The position numbers and the translations under genes were made by a program. Positions 53,252 through 62,245 of a stretch of 64,000 bases of DNA are shown in pieces. This stretch comes from Kiloniellaceae bacterium (GTDB lineage Bacteria; Pseudomonadota; Alphaproteobacteria; Kiloniellales; Kiloniellaceae). The stretch lies in assembly GCA_021776195.1 (NCBI GenBank), contig JAJFGK010000111.1, positions 1 to 64,000 on the forward strand, in the 5' to 3' direction. The notes under the pieces were generated by a model. It made no database searches and had not been told where the DNA came from. It was given only the letters and a program-made list of their open reading frames with translations. Within the stretch, counting starts at the first letter, position 1; every line of letters begins with the position of its first letter.

Positions 53252-54285
53252 TCTACCTCCAGGAAACCCTCCAGCACCTCGCCGTAGCCGAAAAGCGCCG
53301 GCGCGCCGCCGGTGTGGTAGAAGATCACGCGCTGGTCCTTGGTCCAGGCGCCGGCGCGGACCAGGGCGATGAGGCCGGCCAGCGTCTTGGCGCTGTAGAC
53401 CGGATCGAGCAGCAGGCCCTCCAGACGGGCGGCCAGGGTCAGGGCCTCGAAGGTGCTGTCATCGAGCCGACCGTAGCCGGGTCCCAGGGCCTTGTCATGG
53501 ACCTCGACATCCGCCTCGCCGACCAGCCCCGGCCGCTCCAGCATCGCGGCCAACTCCTGGGCGCGCTGCAGAACCCGCGGGGCCTGGAGCGTGACGGCCC
53601 GGCGCACGCAGATCCCGACCGTGCGCAGCGGGCTCCCCAGCAGCCGCAGGCCCGCCAGGGCGCCGCAGTGGGTGAGGGCCGAGCCGCTGGCGATGACCAC
53701 GGCGTCGAATGACTTGGCCTGTTCCTTGATCTGTTGCAGCAGTTCCGCGGCGGCGTCGACATAGCCGAGCGCGCCCAGGGGCGGGTGAGCCGCGCTCAGG
53801 TGAATGACATAGGGCCGCCGGCCCGCGGCGCGCAGCTCCGCCGCCCGTGCCTCCAGCGTGGCGTCGGCGCCGGTTTCGTTCTCGCCTTCGGGGAAGGTGG
53901 CGATGGTTGCGCCCAACAAGCGGTCGAGCAGAACGTTGCCCGAGGCGTGATAGCTCCCGGCCATGTCCGGCACCCGGTCTTCGTGCTGGATTTCGCAGGC
54001 CAGACCCAGCTTGGCCGCCGCCCCCGCGGTGGTGCGCAGAAAATTCGACTGCACCGCGCCGGTGATGAGAACCGTGTCGGCCTCCTGGAACAGCGCAGCA
54101 CCCAGGTAGTATTCCAACTGCCGCGCCTTGTTGCCGCCCAGGGCAAGGCCGGTACAGTCATCGCGCTTGACCCAGATTTCAGGGCCGCCCAAGGCCTCGC
54201 TCAGGCGCGGCAAGGGCTCCAGCGGCGTCGGCGTGTGGGCGAGCCGGATGCGGGGAAAGCCGTGGGTCTGTTCGAGCTGGGGCAA
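53248..54285 (-). CDS. D-cysteine desulfhydrase / ACC deaminase-like PLP enzyme
   Basis: About 345 aa in the fold-type II PLP family of 1-aminocyclopropane-1-carboxylate deaminase and D-cysteine desulfhydrase. The PLP Lys is in ALGGNKARQLEYYLG, followed by ITGAVQSNFLRTTAGAAAK. The phosphate-binding loop is SGSALTHCGALAGL. The chemistry (deamination of ACC or release of sulfide from D-cysteine) cannot be assigned from sequence; the family includes many D-cysteine desulfhydrases. I start at TTG 54285 (LPQLEQTHGFPRIRL), which has GAGG upstream and gives the expected family N-terminus. The stop codons of this gene and the convergent Usp gene share CTAG. Confidence 0.85.
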   Translation of the reverse strand: MPQLEQTHGFPRIRLAHTPTPLEPLPRLSEALGGPEIWVKRDDCTGLALGGNKARQLEYYLGAALFQEADTVLITGAVQSNFLRTTAGAAAKLGLACEIQHEDRVPDMAGSYHASGNVLLDRLLGATIATFPEGENETGADATLEARAAELRAAGRRPYVIHLSAAHPPLGALGYVDAAAELLQQIKEQAKSFDAVVIASGSALTHCGALAGLRLLGSPLRTVGICVRRAVTLQAPRVLQRAQELAAMLERPGLVGEADVEVHDKALGPGYGRLDDSTFEALTLAARLEGLLLDPVYSAKTLAGLIALVRAGAWTKDQRVIFYHTGGAPALFGYGEVLEGFLEVD

Positions 54286-54451
54286 GGGAGGACCTCGTAG
54301 CTTAGGGATAAGGGACGCCCCATCGTGCGGGCCCCGGCGGTGCTTCGCAAGTCCGCCGCGGCACTGGCGAAGGGTCACAAGTTGGCGAGCAGGCTTGCCC
54401 AATGAAGCCGACAGTCCCATTTTTTGTGAAGAACCAGGAAAGGATGGCCTG

Positions 54452-55351
54452 TTGCGAGCCTCGAAACCAACGACCTGCCGCCCCTCTCGTCGCCAGGTGC
54501 TGACGCTGCTTGGATCTGGTCTCGCCGCGGCTGCCTGGCCTGGTCACGTCCTGGCTGGTGGCGCCACACCGGTCCCCGACCTGATCTCGATCCCGGCCGG
54601 TCTGTTCTGGAGCGGATCGGACCAAGCCGAGCGCGAACTGGGCTACCGGTTGGACGAGGCGGCCTACGGTCATTCGCGCACGCGCCAGAACCGTTGGTAC
54701 GATGTCGAGTACAAGAAAAAGCAGCGCCAGACCGGTGCCTATCGCATCACCCCCACGCTGATCACCAATGCCCAGTACCGTGGATTCGTCACGACAACCG
54801 GGCATCCGGCACCGGAGGTCGACCCGGCGACCTGGAAGAGCTATGGCCTGATCCACCCCTACAGCCGCACGCGCCGCCATGCCTGGAGCGATGGCCTGCC
54901 ACCGCCGGGCCGCGACGATCATCCGGTAGTGATGGTCTCCCACGACGACGCGAAAGCCTTCGCGGCCTGGCTGTCGCAGGGGACGGGCCTGACCTGGCGG
55001 CTGCCGACCTGGCAGGAATGGGAAAAGGCCGCGCGCGGCACCGACGGTCGGATTTTCCCCTGGGGCGATAGCTGGGACCCGGCCAAGCTGAACAGCCATG
55101 ACGCAGGGCCCTTCGATACTCTGCCGGTCGGGTCCTTCCCGGCCGGGGCCAGCCCCTTCGGCCTGCTCGACGCGGCGGGCCAGGTCTTCGAGTGGACCGC
55201 CAGCGAGACCAAGCCCGGGCGCTACGAGGTGCGCGGCGGTTCCTGGGACGACAGCGGCTGCGGCGTTTGCCGCCCCGCCGCCCGGCATTCCCGGCCGGCC
55301 CACCTGAAACACATTCTGGTCGGTTTCCGCCTGGTGATGAGCGACCTCTAG
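54452..55351 (+). CDS. Tat-exported formylglycine-generating enzyme/SUMF1-domain protein
   Basis: About 299 aa. The N-terminus carries a twin-arginine signal (SRRQVLTLLGSGLAAAAWPGH, near residue 11). The mature part is an FGE-sulfatase domain: ISIPAGLFWSGSD, LITNAQYRGFV, HPVVMVSHDDAKAFAAWL, WRLPTWQEWEKAARG and GGSWDD with GFRLVM at the end, all signatures of the SUMF1 fold. Whether it makes formylglycine (needs two active Cys) or is a noncatalytic or EgtB-like relative is unclear; Cys pairs are present near the end (CGVC). The start is assigned at TTG 54452, with AGGAAAGG upstream. Confidence 0.8.
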   Translation: MRASKPTTCRPSRRQVLTLLGSGLAAAAWPGHVLAGGATPVPDLISIPAGLFWSGSDQAERELGYRLDEAAYGHSRTRQNRWYDVEYKKKQRQTGAYRITPTLITNAQYRGFVTTTGHPAPEVDPATWKSYGLIHPYSRTRRHAWSDGLPPPGRDDHPVVMVSHDDAKAFAAWLSQGTGLTWRLPTWQEWEKAARGTDGRIFPWGDSWDPAKLNSHDAGPFDTLPVGSFPAGASPFGLLDAAGQVFEWTASETKPGRYEVRGGSWDDSGCGVCRPAARHSRPAHLKHILVGFRLVMSDL

Positions 55352-55402
55352 ACCTTGCACCCTTCCGCCTGGCGGTCGATAAAAAGGGCCGGAGGAGATG
55401 TC

Positions 55403-56263
55403 ATGACCAGTCCCTTTATCGCCCTGGACGATCTCGCCGCGCGCGTCGCCGCTGGCGCGCTGTTGGCGCTGCCACCGGACTATGCCGGCCCAGCCATGGC
55501 GGCGGTGCGCGAGGTGATCCGTGCGCGAACCGGCGACCTGCGCCTGCTGGGCGTGCCGCAGTTGGGGTTGCAGGCGGATCTCATGATCGGCGCCGGTCTG
55601 GTGGCCAGCGTCGAGACGGCGGCGGTCACCCTGGGCGAGCACGGCCTGGCGCCGCGGTTTACGGCAGCGGTCAAGGCGGGCCGCCTGCGGATCGTCGATT
55701 CGACCTGCCCGGCGATCCACGGCGCCTTGCAGGCGGCCGAGAAGGGCTCGCCCTTCATGGCCCTGCGCGGCATCCTGGGCAGCGATATCCTGGCCCATCG
55801 CCCGGACTGGAAGGTGATCGACAATCCCTTCGCGGCCGATAGGGGCACGGCGCAAACCGGGCAAAGCGATCCCGTGGTCCTGCTGCCCGCCATCCAACCC
55901 GATGTCGCGCTGTTCCACGCCCCCTTGGCGGATCGCGCCGGCAATGTCTGGATCGGCGTGCGGCGCGAGCTGATGCTCATGGCCCACGCCGCCAAGACCA
56001 CCCTGGTGACGGTCGAGAAGGTGGTCGAGGACGACCTCTTGGCCGATCCGCGGATGGCGGCGGGCACCATCCCCGGGCTTTATGTCAGCGGCTTGGCCGA
56101 GGTGGCCGGCGGGGCCTGGCCGGTCGGGTTCTGGGGCGGCCCCAAGGCCGACGCCGCCTGGCTGGCGCGCTACGCCGCCGAGGCCAAGAGCGACGCGGGT
56201 TTCCAGCGGCTGCTGACCGACTGGCTGGCCGCCGGGGCGGAGCCCCGCGCCGCCCATGGCTGA
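55403..56263 (+). CDS. CoA-transferase subunit A (glutaconate/3-oxoacid type I)
   Basis: A 286-aa alpha subunit of a family I CoA-transferase. The N-terminal block (ALLALPPDYAGPAMAAVREVI) and the segment DLRLLGVPQLGLQADLMIGAGLV are those of GctA/3-oxoacid CoA-transferase A chains. It transfers CoA between carboxylic acids, but the acids are unknown. The ATG at 55403 has a GGAGGAG site. The gene overlaps the subunit B start by 8 bases, so they are coupled. A third CoA-transferase gene of a different family follows. Confidence 0.85.
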   Translation: MTSPFIALDDLAARVAAGALLALPPDYAGPAMAAVREVIRARTGDLRLLGVPQLGLQADLMIGAGLVASVETAAVTLGEHGLAPRFTAAVKAGRLRIVDSTCPAIHGALQAAEKGSPFMALRGILGSDILAHRPDWKVIDNPFAADRGTAQTGQSDPVVLLPAIQPDVALFHAPLADRAGNVWIGVRRELMLMAHAAKTTLVTVEKVVEDDLLADPRMAAGTIPGLYVSGLAEVAGGAWPVGFWGGPKADAAWLARYAAEAKSDAGFQRLLTDWLAAGAEPRAAHG

Positions 56264-56978
56264 CGTCCGTTCCGAAGAACTTCTGATCGCCGTCATCGCC
56301 CGCATGTTGGCCGGGCTCGGCCACATCGCCGTCGGCGCGGCCTCGCCGATCCCGGGGGCGGCGGCTCTGCTGGCGCGCCGCCGTTCGGGCGGGGCGCTGA
56401 AGATCTCGATCCTCGGCAGCGAGCGTCACAACCCCTTTACCGACGGCGGCCGCGAGCTCTTCGACTGCGCCGGGCAGGGCCGCATCGACGCGTTTTTTCT
56501 CGGCGGCGCCCAGATCGACGGGTCGGCCAACATCAACCTGGTCGGGGTCGGCGACTACCCGCAGAGCAAGGCACGCTTTCCGGGCTCCTTCGGCTCGGCC
56601 TATCTCTACTTCGTGGTGCCGCGGGTGATCCTCTTTCGCGAGGAGCATTCGCCGCGAAGCCTGGTCGAAAAGGTCGACTTTATCTCGGCACCGGGGGTCA
56701 GCCCGCCGGGAGTCTATCGCCCGGGCGGACCCTACGCGCTGGTCACGGGTCGTTCGGTCTTTGCCTTCGACCGCGCCAGGGGGCGCTTCCGGCTGGAGAG
56801 CCTGCACCCCGGCGAAACCCCGGAGAGCATCGCCGCGCAGACGGGATTTGACTTCGACAAGCCCGCCCTGCACAAGGAAACCGAGCCGCCCGATCGGGAC
56901 ACGCTGGCCCTGATACGCGGCCCGATCCTGGACGAAATCGCCGAGGTCTATCCAGCCTTTGCCGCGCGCTGGAGCTAG
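56256..56978 (+). CDS. CoA-transferase subunit B (glutaconate/3-oxoacid type I)
   Basis: A 240-aa beta subunit. The glutaconate-type block RIDAFFLGGAQIDGSANINL is clear. A Glu that could be the catalytic thioester-forming residue occurs in ISILGSERHNP, but it is not in the exact (S)ENG motif of succinyl-CoA:3-oxoacid transferases, so activity is not certain. It overlaps subunit A by 8 bases and ends 19 bases before the CaiB-type gene. Confidence 0.82.
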   Translation: MADVRSEELLIAVIARMLAGLGHIAVGAASPIPGAAALLARRRSGGALKISILGSERHNPFTDGGRELFDCAGQGRIDAFFLGGAQIDGSANINLVGVGDYPQSKARFPGSFGSAYLYFVVPRVILFREEHSPRSLVEKVDFISAPGVSPPGVYRPGGPYALVTGRSVFAFDRARGRFRLESLHPGETPESIAAQTGFDFDKPALHKETEPPDRDTLALIRGPILDEIAEVYPAFAARWS

Positions 56979-56997
56979 AGAAGGATACCCAGAACAC

Positions 56998-58206
56998 ATG
57001 ACCGAGCCTGCCAAGGGTGCCCTCGACGGCGTCGTGGTCATCGATCTGACCCGGGTCCTGGGCGGCCCCTATTGCACCCAGGTGCTGGGCGACCACGGCG
57101 CCGAGGTCATCAAGGTGGAGCCGCCCCAGGGCGACGAGACCCGCGACTGGGGTCCGCCCTTTCACGAGTCCGACGGCTACGCCTCCTACTTCATGGGGGT
57201 GAACCGCAACAAGCGCTCGATCGGCCTCGACCTGCGCGGCGAGGAGGGGCGCGAGGTGCTGTTGCGGCTCTTGGAAAAGGCCGACGTGCTGATCGAGAAC
57301 TACAAGACCGGAACCCTGGAGCGCTGGGGATTGGGCTATCAGGAGGTGCTCCAGGCGCGCTTCCCGCGGCTGATCCACTGCCGCATCTCGGGCTACGGCG
57401 CCACCGGGCCGCTGGGCGGCCGGCCCGGCTACGACGCGGCGATCCAGGCCTGTGCCGGCATGATGTCGGTCAACGGCACGCCAGAGAGCGGACCTACCCG
57501 CATCGGCATCCCCCTGGTCGACATCGGCTGCGGTCTCTACGCCGGCTTCGGCATTATGATGGCGCTCTACGAGCGCGACCGATCCGGCTTGGGGCAGTAC
57601 CTCGACATGACGCTCTACGATGCCGCCGTCGCTCTGATGCACCCTCATATCCCGAACTACGCCCTGTCCGGCAAGCTGCCCGGGCTGACCGGCAACGCCC
57701 ATCCCAACATCGCACCCTACGACAAGTTCAAGACCAAGACCGGCGAGATCTTCCTCGCGGTGGGCAACGACCGGACCTTTCAGCGGGTCTCCACCGAACT
57801 GGGCCGGCCCGAGCTGGCCGAAGACGAGCGGTTCCGTCACAACGCGGGTCGGGTGCAGCACCGCGACGCGCTGCGCGACATCTTGGAAGACCTGCTGGCG
57901 GAGTACGACGGCGAGGCCATCTGCGCGCGTCTGCTGGAGATTGGCGTGCCGGCCGGCGCGGTGCTGAACGTCGAGCAGGTGCTGGACCATCCGCAGACCC
58001 GCGAGCGGGAGATGGTCATCGAGGAGGAGGGCTACAAAGGCTGGGGCAACCCGATCAAGCTGTCGCGCTCGAGCAGCGGCCTGCGCCATCGGCCGCCGCG
58101 CTTTGGCGCCCACGCCCGGGAAATCCTGGCCCAGTTCGGCTTCGACGAGGCCGAAACCGCGAGCCTGCTGGAGAGCGGCACGGTGCTGGAAGAGCGGCGC
58201 AAATAA
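56998..58206 (+). CDS. CaiB/BaiF-type (family III) CoA-transferase
   Basis: A 402-aa enzyme. Family III transferases use an Asp; the region GIPLVDIGCGLYAGFGIM carries the expected Asp near residue 175. The N-terminal CoA-binding segment has LGDHGAEVIKVEPPQGDETRDWG, diagnostic of the family (formyl-CoA, carnitine-CoA, succinyl-CoA-malate and similar transferases). It is 19 bases after the two-subunit CoA-transferase, making an operon with two unrelated CoA-transferases. The start at 56998 is the ATG giving MTEPAKGALDGVVVIDLTRV. Confidence 0.92.
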   Translation: MTEPAKGALDGVVVIDLTRVLGGPYCTQVLGDHGAEVIKVEPPQGDETRDWGPPFHESDGYASYFMGVNRNKRSIGLDLRGEEGREVLLRLLEKADVLIENYKTGTLERWGLGYQEVLQARFPRLIHCRISGYGATGPLGGRPGYDAAIQACAGMMSVNGTPESGPTRIGIPLVDIGCGLYAGFGIMMALYERDRSGLGQYLDMTLYDAAVALMHPHIPNYALSGKLPGLTGNAHPNIAPYDKFKTKTGEIFLAVGNDRTFQRVSTELGRPELAEDERFRHNAGRVQHRDALRDILEDLLAEYDGEAICARLLEIGVPAGAVLNVEQVLDHPQTREREMVIEEEGYKGWGNPIKLSRSSSGLRHRPPRFGAHAREILAQFGFDEAETASLLESGTVLEERRK

Positions 58207-58215
58207 CTGCTCAGG

Positions 58216-59079
58216 TTACCGCGCGCCACCCAGATAGGCCTCGATCTCGGGGGTCCGGTAGCCGTCCTGGCGCCACAGGACCGGGAAGTGGTTCTCGTCC
58301 ATGATGTTGTCGCCCAGGCGCCTGTAGCGGCTGTAGATCGAGCCGGTGTAGTCGCCCAGATGGCCGGGCGCGTACTGGGCGTCGGCGCGCATGGCGTGCA
58401 GCACCAGGGCGCGGCGCGGCCGGGTTGCCCGGTTGTGGTCCGAGCCGTGCCAGGTCCAGCCGTGGTGGAACGACCCGCCGCCCTTGGGAACTTCGATCCG
58501 CACGATCTCCGGCTCGACCCCTTCCAGCGCGGCGGCCTGCTCCATGAATTTGCGATAGTCCTCGGGACCGTGAAACTCGCCCTCCGGCTTGGAATGATGC
58601 CAGCGGTGCGAGCCGCGCACGAACTCGACCGTGCCGCCCTCGGCCAGCGTATCGTCCAGCGCGATCCAGCAGCTCAAGAGCTCCGAGGGCGTGAACCAAC
58701 TGAGATAGGCGTTGTCCTGGTGATAGCCCAGAGGCCGTGTCCCCGGGGGTTTCCACAGCACGTTGTCGATCATGATGCGTGTGCCGGGCCAGTCGCCAAA
58801 CCGGGCGATGGCCTGACCGAGGTCGGCGCGCAGCACGACCCTGGCGATGGCGCGGTCGGCCTTCCAGCCGTTGCAGATCTGGCGGGTCAGGCTGGGGTCG
58901 CCGCTGTCTACCTGCCAGTTGACCTCGTCGGGGGTCACGCCGGTCTCGAAGTCGCCGCGGAACAGGCGCTCGAAGCTGTCGCGCAGGATCTCGACCGTCT
59001 CGTTGTCGATGAGCTGCTCGACGACCAGAAATCCGTCCTCGTTGAACCGGGCGATCTGCTCCGGCGTTACGTCGAACAT
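58216..59079 (-). CDS. Phytanoyl-CoA-dioxygenase-family (PhyH) 2OG-Fe(II) oxygenase
   Basis: A 287-aa oxygenase. Iron ligands are His120 and Asp122 in GYHQDNAYLSW and a distal His in GWTWHGSDHN (His211), with Arg after it (RATRPRRAL). The substrate is unknown. Its start lies 16 bases after the stop of the first glutamine-synthetase-like gene, so it is probably the last gene of an operon with two ligases. It converges on the CaiB-type gene with a gap of 9 bases. The other PhyH gene in the window (35272-36084) shares the same catalytic layout but is not closely similar. Confidence 0.9.
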   Translation of the reverse strand: MFDVTPEQIARFNEDGFLVVEQLIDNETVEILRDSFERLFRGDFETGVTPDEVNWQVDSGDPSLTRQICNGWKADRAIARVVLRADLGQAIARFGDWPGTRIMIDNVLWKPPGTRPLGYHQDNAYLSWFTPSELLSCWIALDDTLAEGGTVEFVRGSHRWHHSKPEGEFHGPEDYRKFMEQAAALEGVEPEIVRIEVPKGGGSFHHGWTWHGSDHNRATRPRRALVLHAMRADAQYAPGHLGDYTGSIYSRYRRLGDNIMDENHFPVLWRQDGYRTPEIEAYLGGAR

Positions 59080-59095
59080 TACAGGGCTCCGTCAA

Positions 59096-60562
59096 CTAGG
59101 GCAGGCAGTCGAGGTACATCTTCACATCCCAGTCCGAGACCTGCCAGATGAACTTGTTCCACTCGTCGCGCTTGTACCAGTCGTAGATGCCGTAGAGCTC
59201 GCCCGGCAGCGCGGTCTTGATGACCTCGTCGCCGGCCAGCGCGTCGAGGGCGTCGCGCAGGGTGGTGGGAATGCGCTCGACCGCCTCGCCCGAGGCCACG
59301 ACCTCGGCGAAGTTGCGCTCTTCCGGTGGGCCGGGATCTATCTTGTTGCGGATACCGTCGTCGAAGGCCTTCAGCAGCGCGCCCTGCATGAGGTAGGGAT
59401 TGACCATGGAATCGACGCAGCGGAACTCGAAGCGGTCGGGGCTGGAGACGCGAATCGCGCAGGACCGGTTTTGCAGGCCCCAACTGACCCCGACCGGGGC
59501 CCACATGCCGGTGTCGTTGAGCCGCCGGTAGGAGTTGACGGTCGAGGATCCGATCGCCACCAGGGCGTTCATATGGCTCATCATGCCGCCCAGGGACCAC
59601 TTGCCGATGTCGGCCGGCATCCAGACTTCCTGGGGATCGCGAAAGGCGTTGGTGCCGCCCCGGCGGTAGGAGAAGACCTCGTCCATGCCAGGCTGGGGCG
59701 CCTCGACCAGGGGCTGGACGCTGTCGTCGCCGCCGGTCCAGAGCGACAGGTTATGGTGACAGCCATTGGCCGGCATGCCCATGTAGGGTTTCGACATGAA
59801 GACCGCGATCAGGCCGAACTCGCGGGCGACCTGGGCGCAGATCTGTCGGTAGGTGGTCAGGCGGTCGCTGGTGCGCAGCGCCTCGTCGTACTGGAAGTTC
59901 AGCTCGATCTGCCCCGGTGCGTCCTCATGGTCGCCCTGGATGATGTCGAGGCCCATGGCGATGGCATAGTCGTAGACCCGCAGCCAGACGTCCGAGAGCT
60001 GTTCGAACTGATCGATGTGATAGGCATAGGGCTTGGTGGTCTCGTGGTAGGGCGCCTTGTCGTCGCCCGGCTTCAGCCAGAGCATTTCCGGTTCGCAGCC
60101 GACCCGCAGGTGCAGACCGTCGTGGTCCTGCTGAAACTGATTGTGGATGCGCCGCAGGGTGCCGCGGCAGTCGGAGTCGAGAACCTCTTCGGCGTGCTCG
60201 GGATCCTCGCGGCTCCAGAAGACCGTGCAGAAGACCCGCGCCAGCCGCTTGTTCCAGGGCAGCTGGCAAAAGCTGTCCGGGTCGGGCAGGGCCAAGAGCT
60301 CCGAGGCGTTGGGCGGAAAGCCGATAAGGTTGCCGTCGCGGTCGGGAAAGACATTGGTGACCCCGCCGATCCAGGTCTGCATACCCTCGGCGGCGACCCG
60401 TTCCCAGTGCAGCGCCGGAATCGCCTTGCCCATGATCCGGCCGGTGATCGAGATGTACTGATAGTAGATGTAGTCGATCCCGAGGGCCTCGATCTTGGCA
60501 CGCACCTGGGCGATCAGGTCGTCGCGGGCCGGGTCGTTCAGATAGTCCTGTAGGTCGCTCAT
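59096..60562 (-). CDS. Glutamine synthetase-like ligase 1 (GlnA-III/PuuA-type)
   Basis: A 488-aa glutamine-synthetase-fold protein. Conserved metal and ATP site pieces are visible: GCEPEMLWLKPG, ELNFQYDEAL, ANGCHHNLSLW, RRLNDTGMWAPVGVSWG and FEFRCVDSMVNPYL. The family joins glutamate to ammonia or to an amine such as putrescine (PuuA, GlnT, GMAS). The lack of a standard GS housekeeping context and presence of a second ligase next door favour an amine-gamma-glutamylation role (inference). ATG 60562 (MSDLQDY) has a good GGGGG site; an ATG 9 bases upstream would be too close to it. Confidence 0.86.
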   Translation of the reverse strand: MSDLQDYLNDPARDDLIAQVRAKIEALGIDYIYYQYISITGRIMGKAIPALHWERVAAEGMQTWIGGVTNVFPDRDGNLIGFPPNASELLALPDPDSFCQLPWNKRLARVFCTVFWSREDPEHAEEVLDSDCRGTLRRIHNQFQQDHDGLHLRVGCEPEMLWLKPGDDKAPYHETTKPYAYHIDQFEQLSDVWLRVYDYAIAMGLDIIQGDHEDAPGQIELNFQYDEALRTSDRLTTYRQICAQVAREFGLIAVFMSKPYMGMPANGCHHNLSLWTGGDDSVQPLVEAPQPGMDEVFSYRRGGTNAFRDPQEVWMPADIGKWSLGGMMSHMNALVAIGSSTVNSYRRLNDTGMWAPVGVSWGLQNRSCAIRVSSPDRFEFRCVDSMVNPYLMQGALLKAFDDGIRNKIDPGPPEERNFAEVVASGEAVERIPTTLRDALDALAGDEVIKTALPGELYGIYDWYKRDEWNKFIWQVSDWDVKMYLDCLP

Positions 60563-60605
60563 CCGTTCCATTCCCCCCTTGGAATCTTGGCTGTTTTCGA
60601 ACCTG

Positions 60606-61976
60606 TCACACGACCTCGAGATAGCGGGCGCGCTCGGCGGCGCTGACCTCGCGGCGCAGGGCGGCTTCCTCGCGCCGGCAGACCGTGACGAAGTGATCGA
60701 TGAAAGACGCGCCCCAGATCTCCCTGGCCGCCGCCGAGTGAGCCAGGCGCTCCGTGGCCACGAAGAGGTCGTGGGGCAGGGTCTCGCCGCCATTCGTGAC
60801 TTCATCGGGCCCGCCGCCGGCGAAGGCGGCCGGCGGTTCGAGTTTGTGCTCGATCCCCCACAGCCCCGCGCCGAGCACAAAGCCGAGATTGAGATAGGGG
60901 TTCGCGTCCGCCCCCGGCAGGCGGTACTCGATGCGGCAGTTCGCCTCTGGCGCCGGCACCACCCGGACACCGGCGGAATAGTTCTGGATCGCCCAGGAGG
61001 CCGACTTCGGCGCCCAGTTGCCCGGCGCGATGCGGCGGTAGGCGTTGGCGGTCTGATGGGTCAGGGCCATGGCCTCGGGCGCCAGGGCGACGAGGCCGGC
61101 GACGAAGTGGCGACAGATCGCGCTCATATCGTCGCCACCCTCCGTCGCGAAGAGGTTGCGGCCGGACGCGGGATCGAAAAGCGACAGATGCGGGTGCTGG
61201 GAAAGCCCGGGAAAGTCGGCGTCGAGCTGGGCCATGAAGGCGGCGGTCAAGCCCCGGCGGCGGCAGAAGGCCTTGGTGAAGAGTTTCAGGAAGGCGGCGT
61301 CATCGGCGGCGCGCAGCGGCGCGCCTGCCCGCGGCGTCGCCTCGAAACAGCCGGGGCCCAATTCCAGGCCCAGGGCGAAGAGATCCAGACCGCCCGCCCG
61401 CAGGGTCTCGTCGAGCTCGCCCACGAACGCGGCATGGCTCGCGGCGCTCTCGCCGGCCCAGCAGCGGTTGTCCTGGGCGAAGGTCTTGAGCGAGGCAAAA
61501 CCGCTGTCGCGCAGAGAGGCGGCGTCTTCCTGCAGCACGATGAATTCGGACTCCAGGGCGGCCTTGACCCCGAAGCCCAGCGCCTCGGCCCTGGCGATCT
61601 GCCGGGTCAAGAGGCCGCGCGGCGACAGCGCCGCCGAATCGCCCCTGTAATCGGCAACCATCAGGCAGGCCTTGTCTTCGAAGGGGTAAGGCCGGATCGA
61701 GGCCGGATCGACCGTGACCGGCTCGCCGACGAAGGGTCCGGCGCCAAAGACCTGTTCGCCGGCATCCCACTGGGGCAGGACGTTGACGAAGGTACCGCCG
61801 TCGAAGACCGTGGCCACGTCGTCGAGGCGCAGCCGGCGTTCGCGGAAGGTGCCCATCAGATCGAAGATGCCGACATGGGCGATTTCGACGCCCTCCGCGC
61901 GCAGACGCGCCAGCGCGCCGGGAAGATCGTTCTCGGCGGGATCGCTCGCGTCGCCTCCTGCGGGTTGATCCCCCAT
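60606..61976 (-). CDS. Glutamine synthetase-like ligase 2
   Basis: A 456-aa glutamine-synthetase-fold protein, only distantly similar to its downstream neighbour. Visible signatures: IAHVGIFDLMGTFRERRL, ALESEFIVLQ, HLSLFDPASGRNLF, RRIAPGNWAPKSASWAIQN and CRIEYRLPGADANPYL. It lies 43 bases upstream of ligase 1 on the same strand, followed by a PhyH oxygenase, giving a three-gene operon. The start at 61976 has AGGGGAA upstream; the open frame continues to 62018. Which amine or acid it uses is unknown. Confidence 0.84.
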   Translation of the reverse strand: MGDQPAGGDASDPAENDLPGALARLRAEGVEIAHVGIFDLMGTFRERRLRLDDVATVFDGGTFVNVLPQWDAGEQVFGAGPFVGEPVTVDPASIRPYPFEDKACLMVADYRGDSAALSPRGLLTRQIARAEALGFGVKAALESEFIVLQEDAASLRDSGFASLKTFAQDNRCWAGESAASHAAFVGELDETLRAGGLDLFALGLELGPGCFEATPRAGAPLRAADDAAFLKLFTKAFCRRRGLTAAFMAQLDADFPGLSQHPHLSLFDPASGRNLFATEGGDDMSAICRHFVAGLVALAPEAMALTHQTANAYRRIAPGNWAPKSASWAIQNYSAGVRVVPAPEANCRIEYRLPGADANPYLNLGFVLGAGLWGIEHKLEPPAAFAGGGPDEVTNGGETLPHDLFVATERLAHSAAAREIWGASFIDHFVTVCRREEAALRREVSAAERARYLEVV

Positions 61977-62245
61977 GGTTCCCCTGCGCTCTATCCGGCC
62001 CCCAGGCACTCCAGACAATCCCGGCGGATGGCGATGATGAAGTTTTTCATTGTCTCATGTCAAATTCGGTCTTGGAGAATCTTGCTAGCCTAGGAACACC
62101 TGACCCGAGGGCGGAGGTTGAATATTCTCCGAACTGCCGCCAAACCCTTGGCTTCACGGGAAAGTTATTGCAGAAGAGCCGCCAGGGCCTACAACCGGGC
62201 CCATATGGTTCCATAAGACAAAGAAAGGCTCTAAAGGGAGTGACC

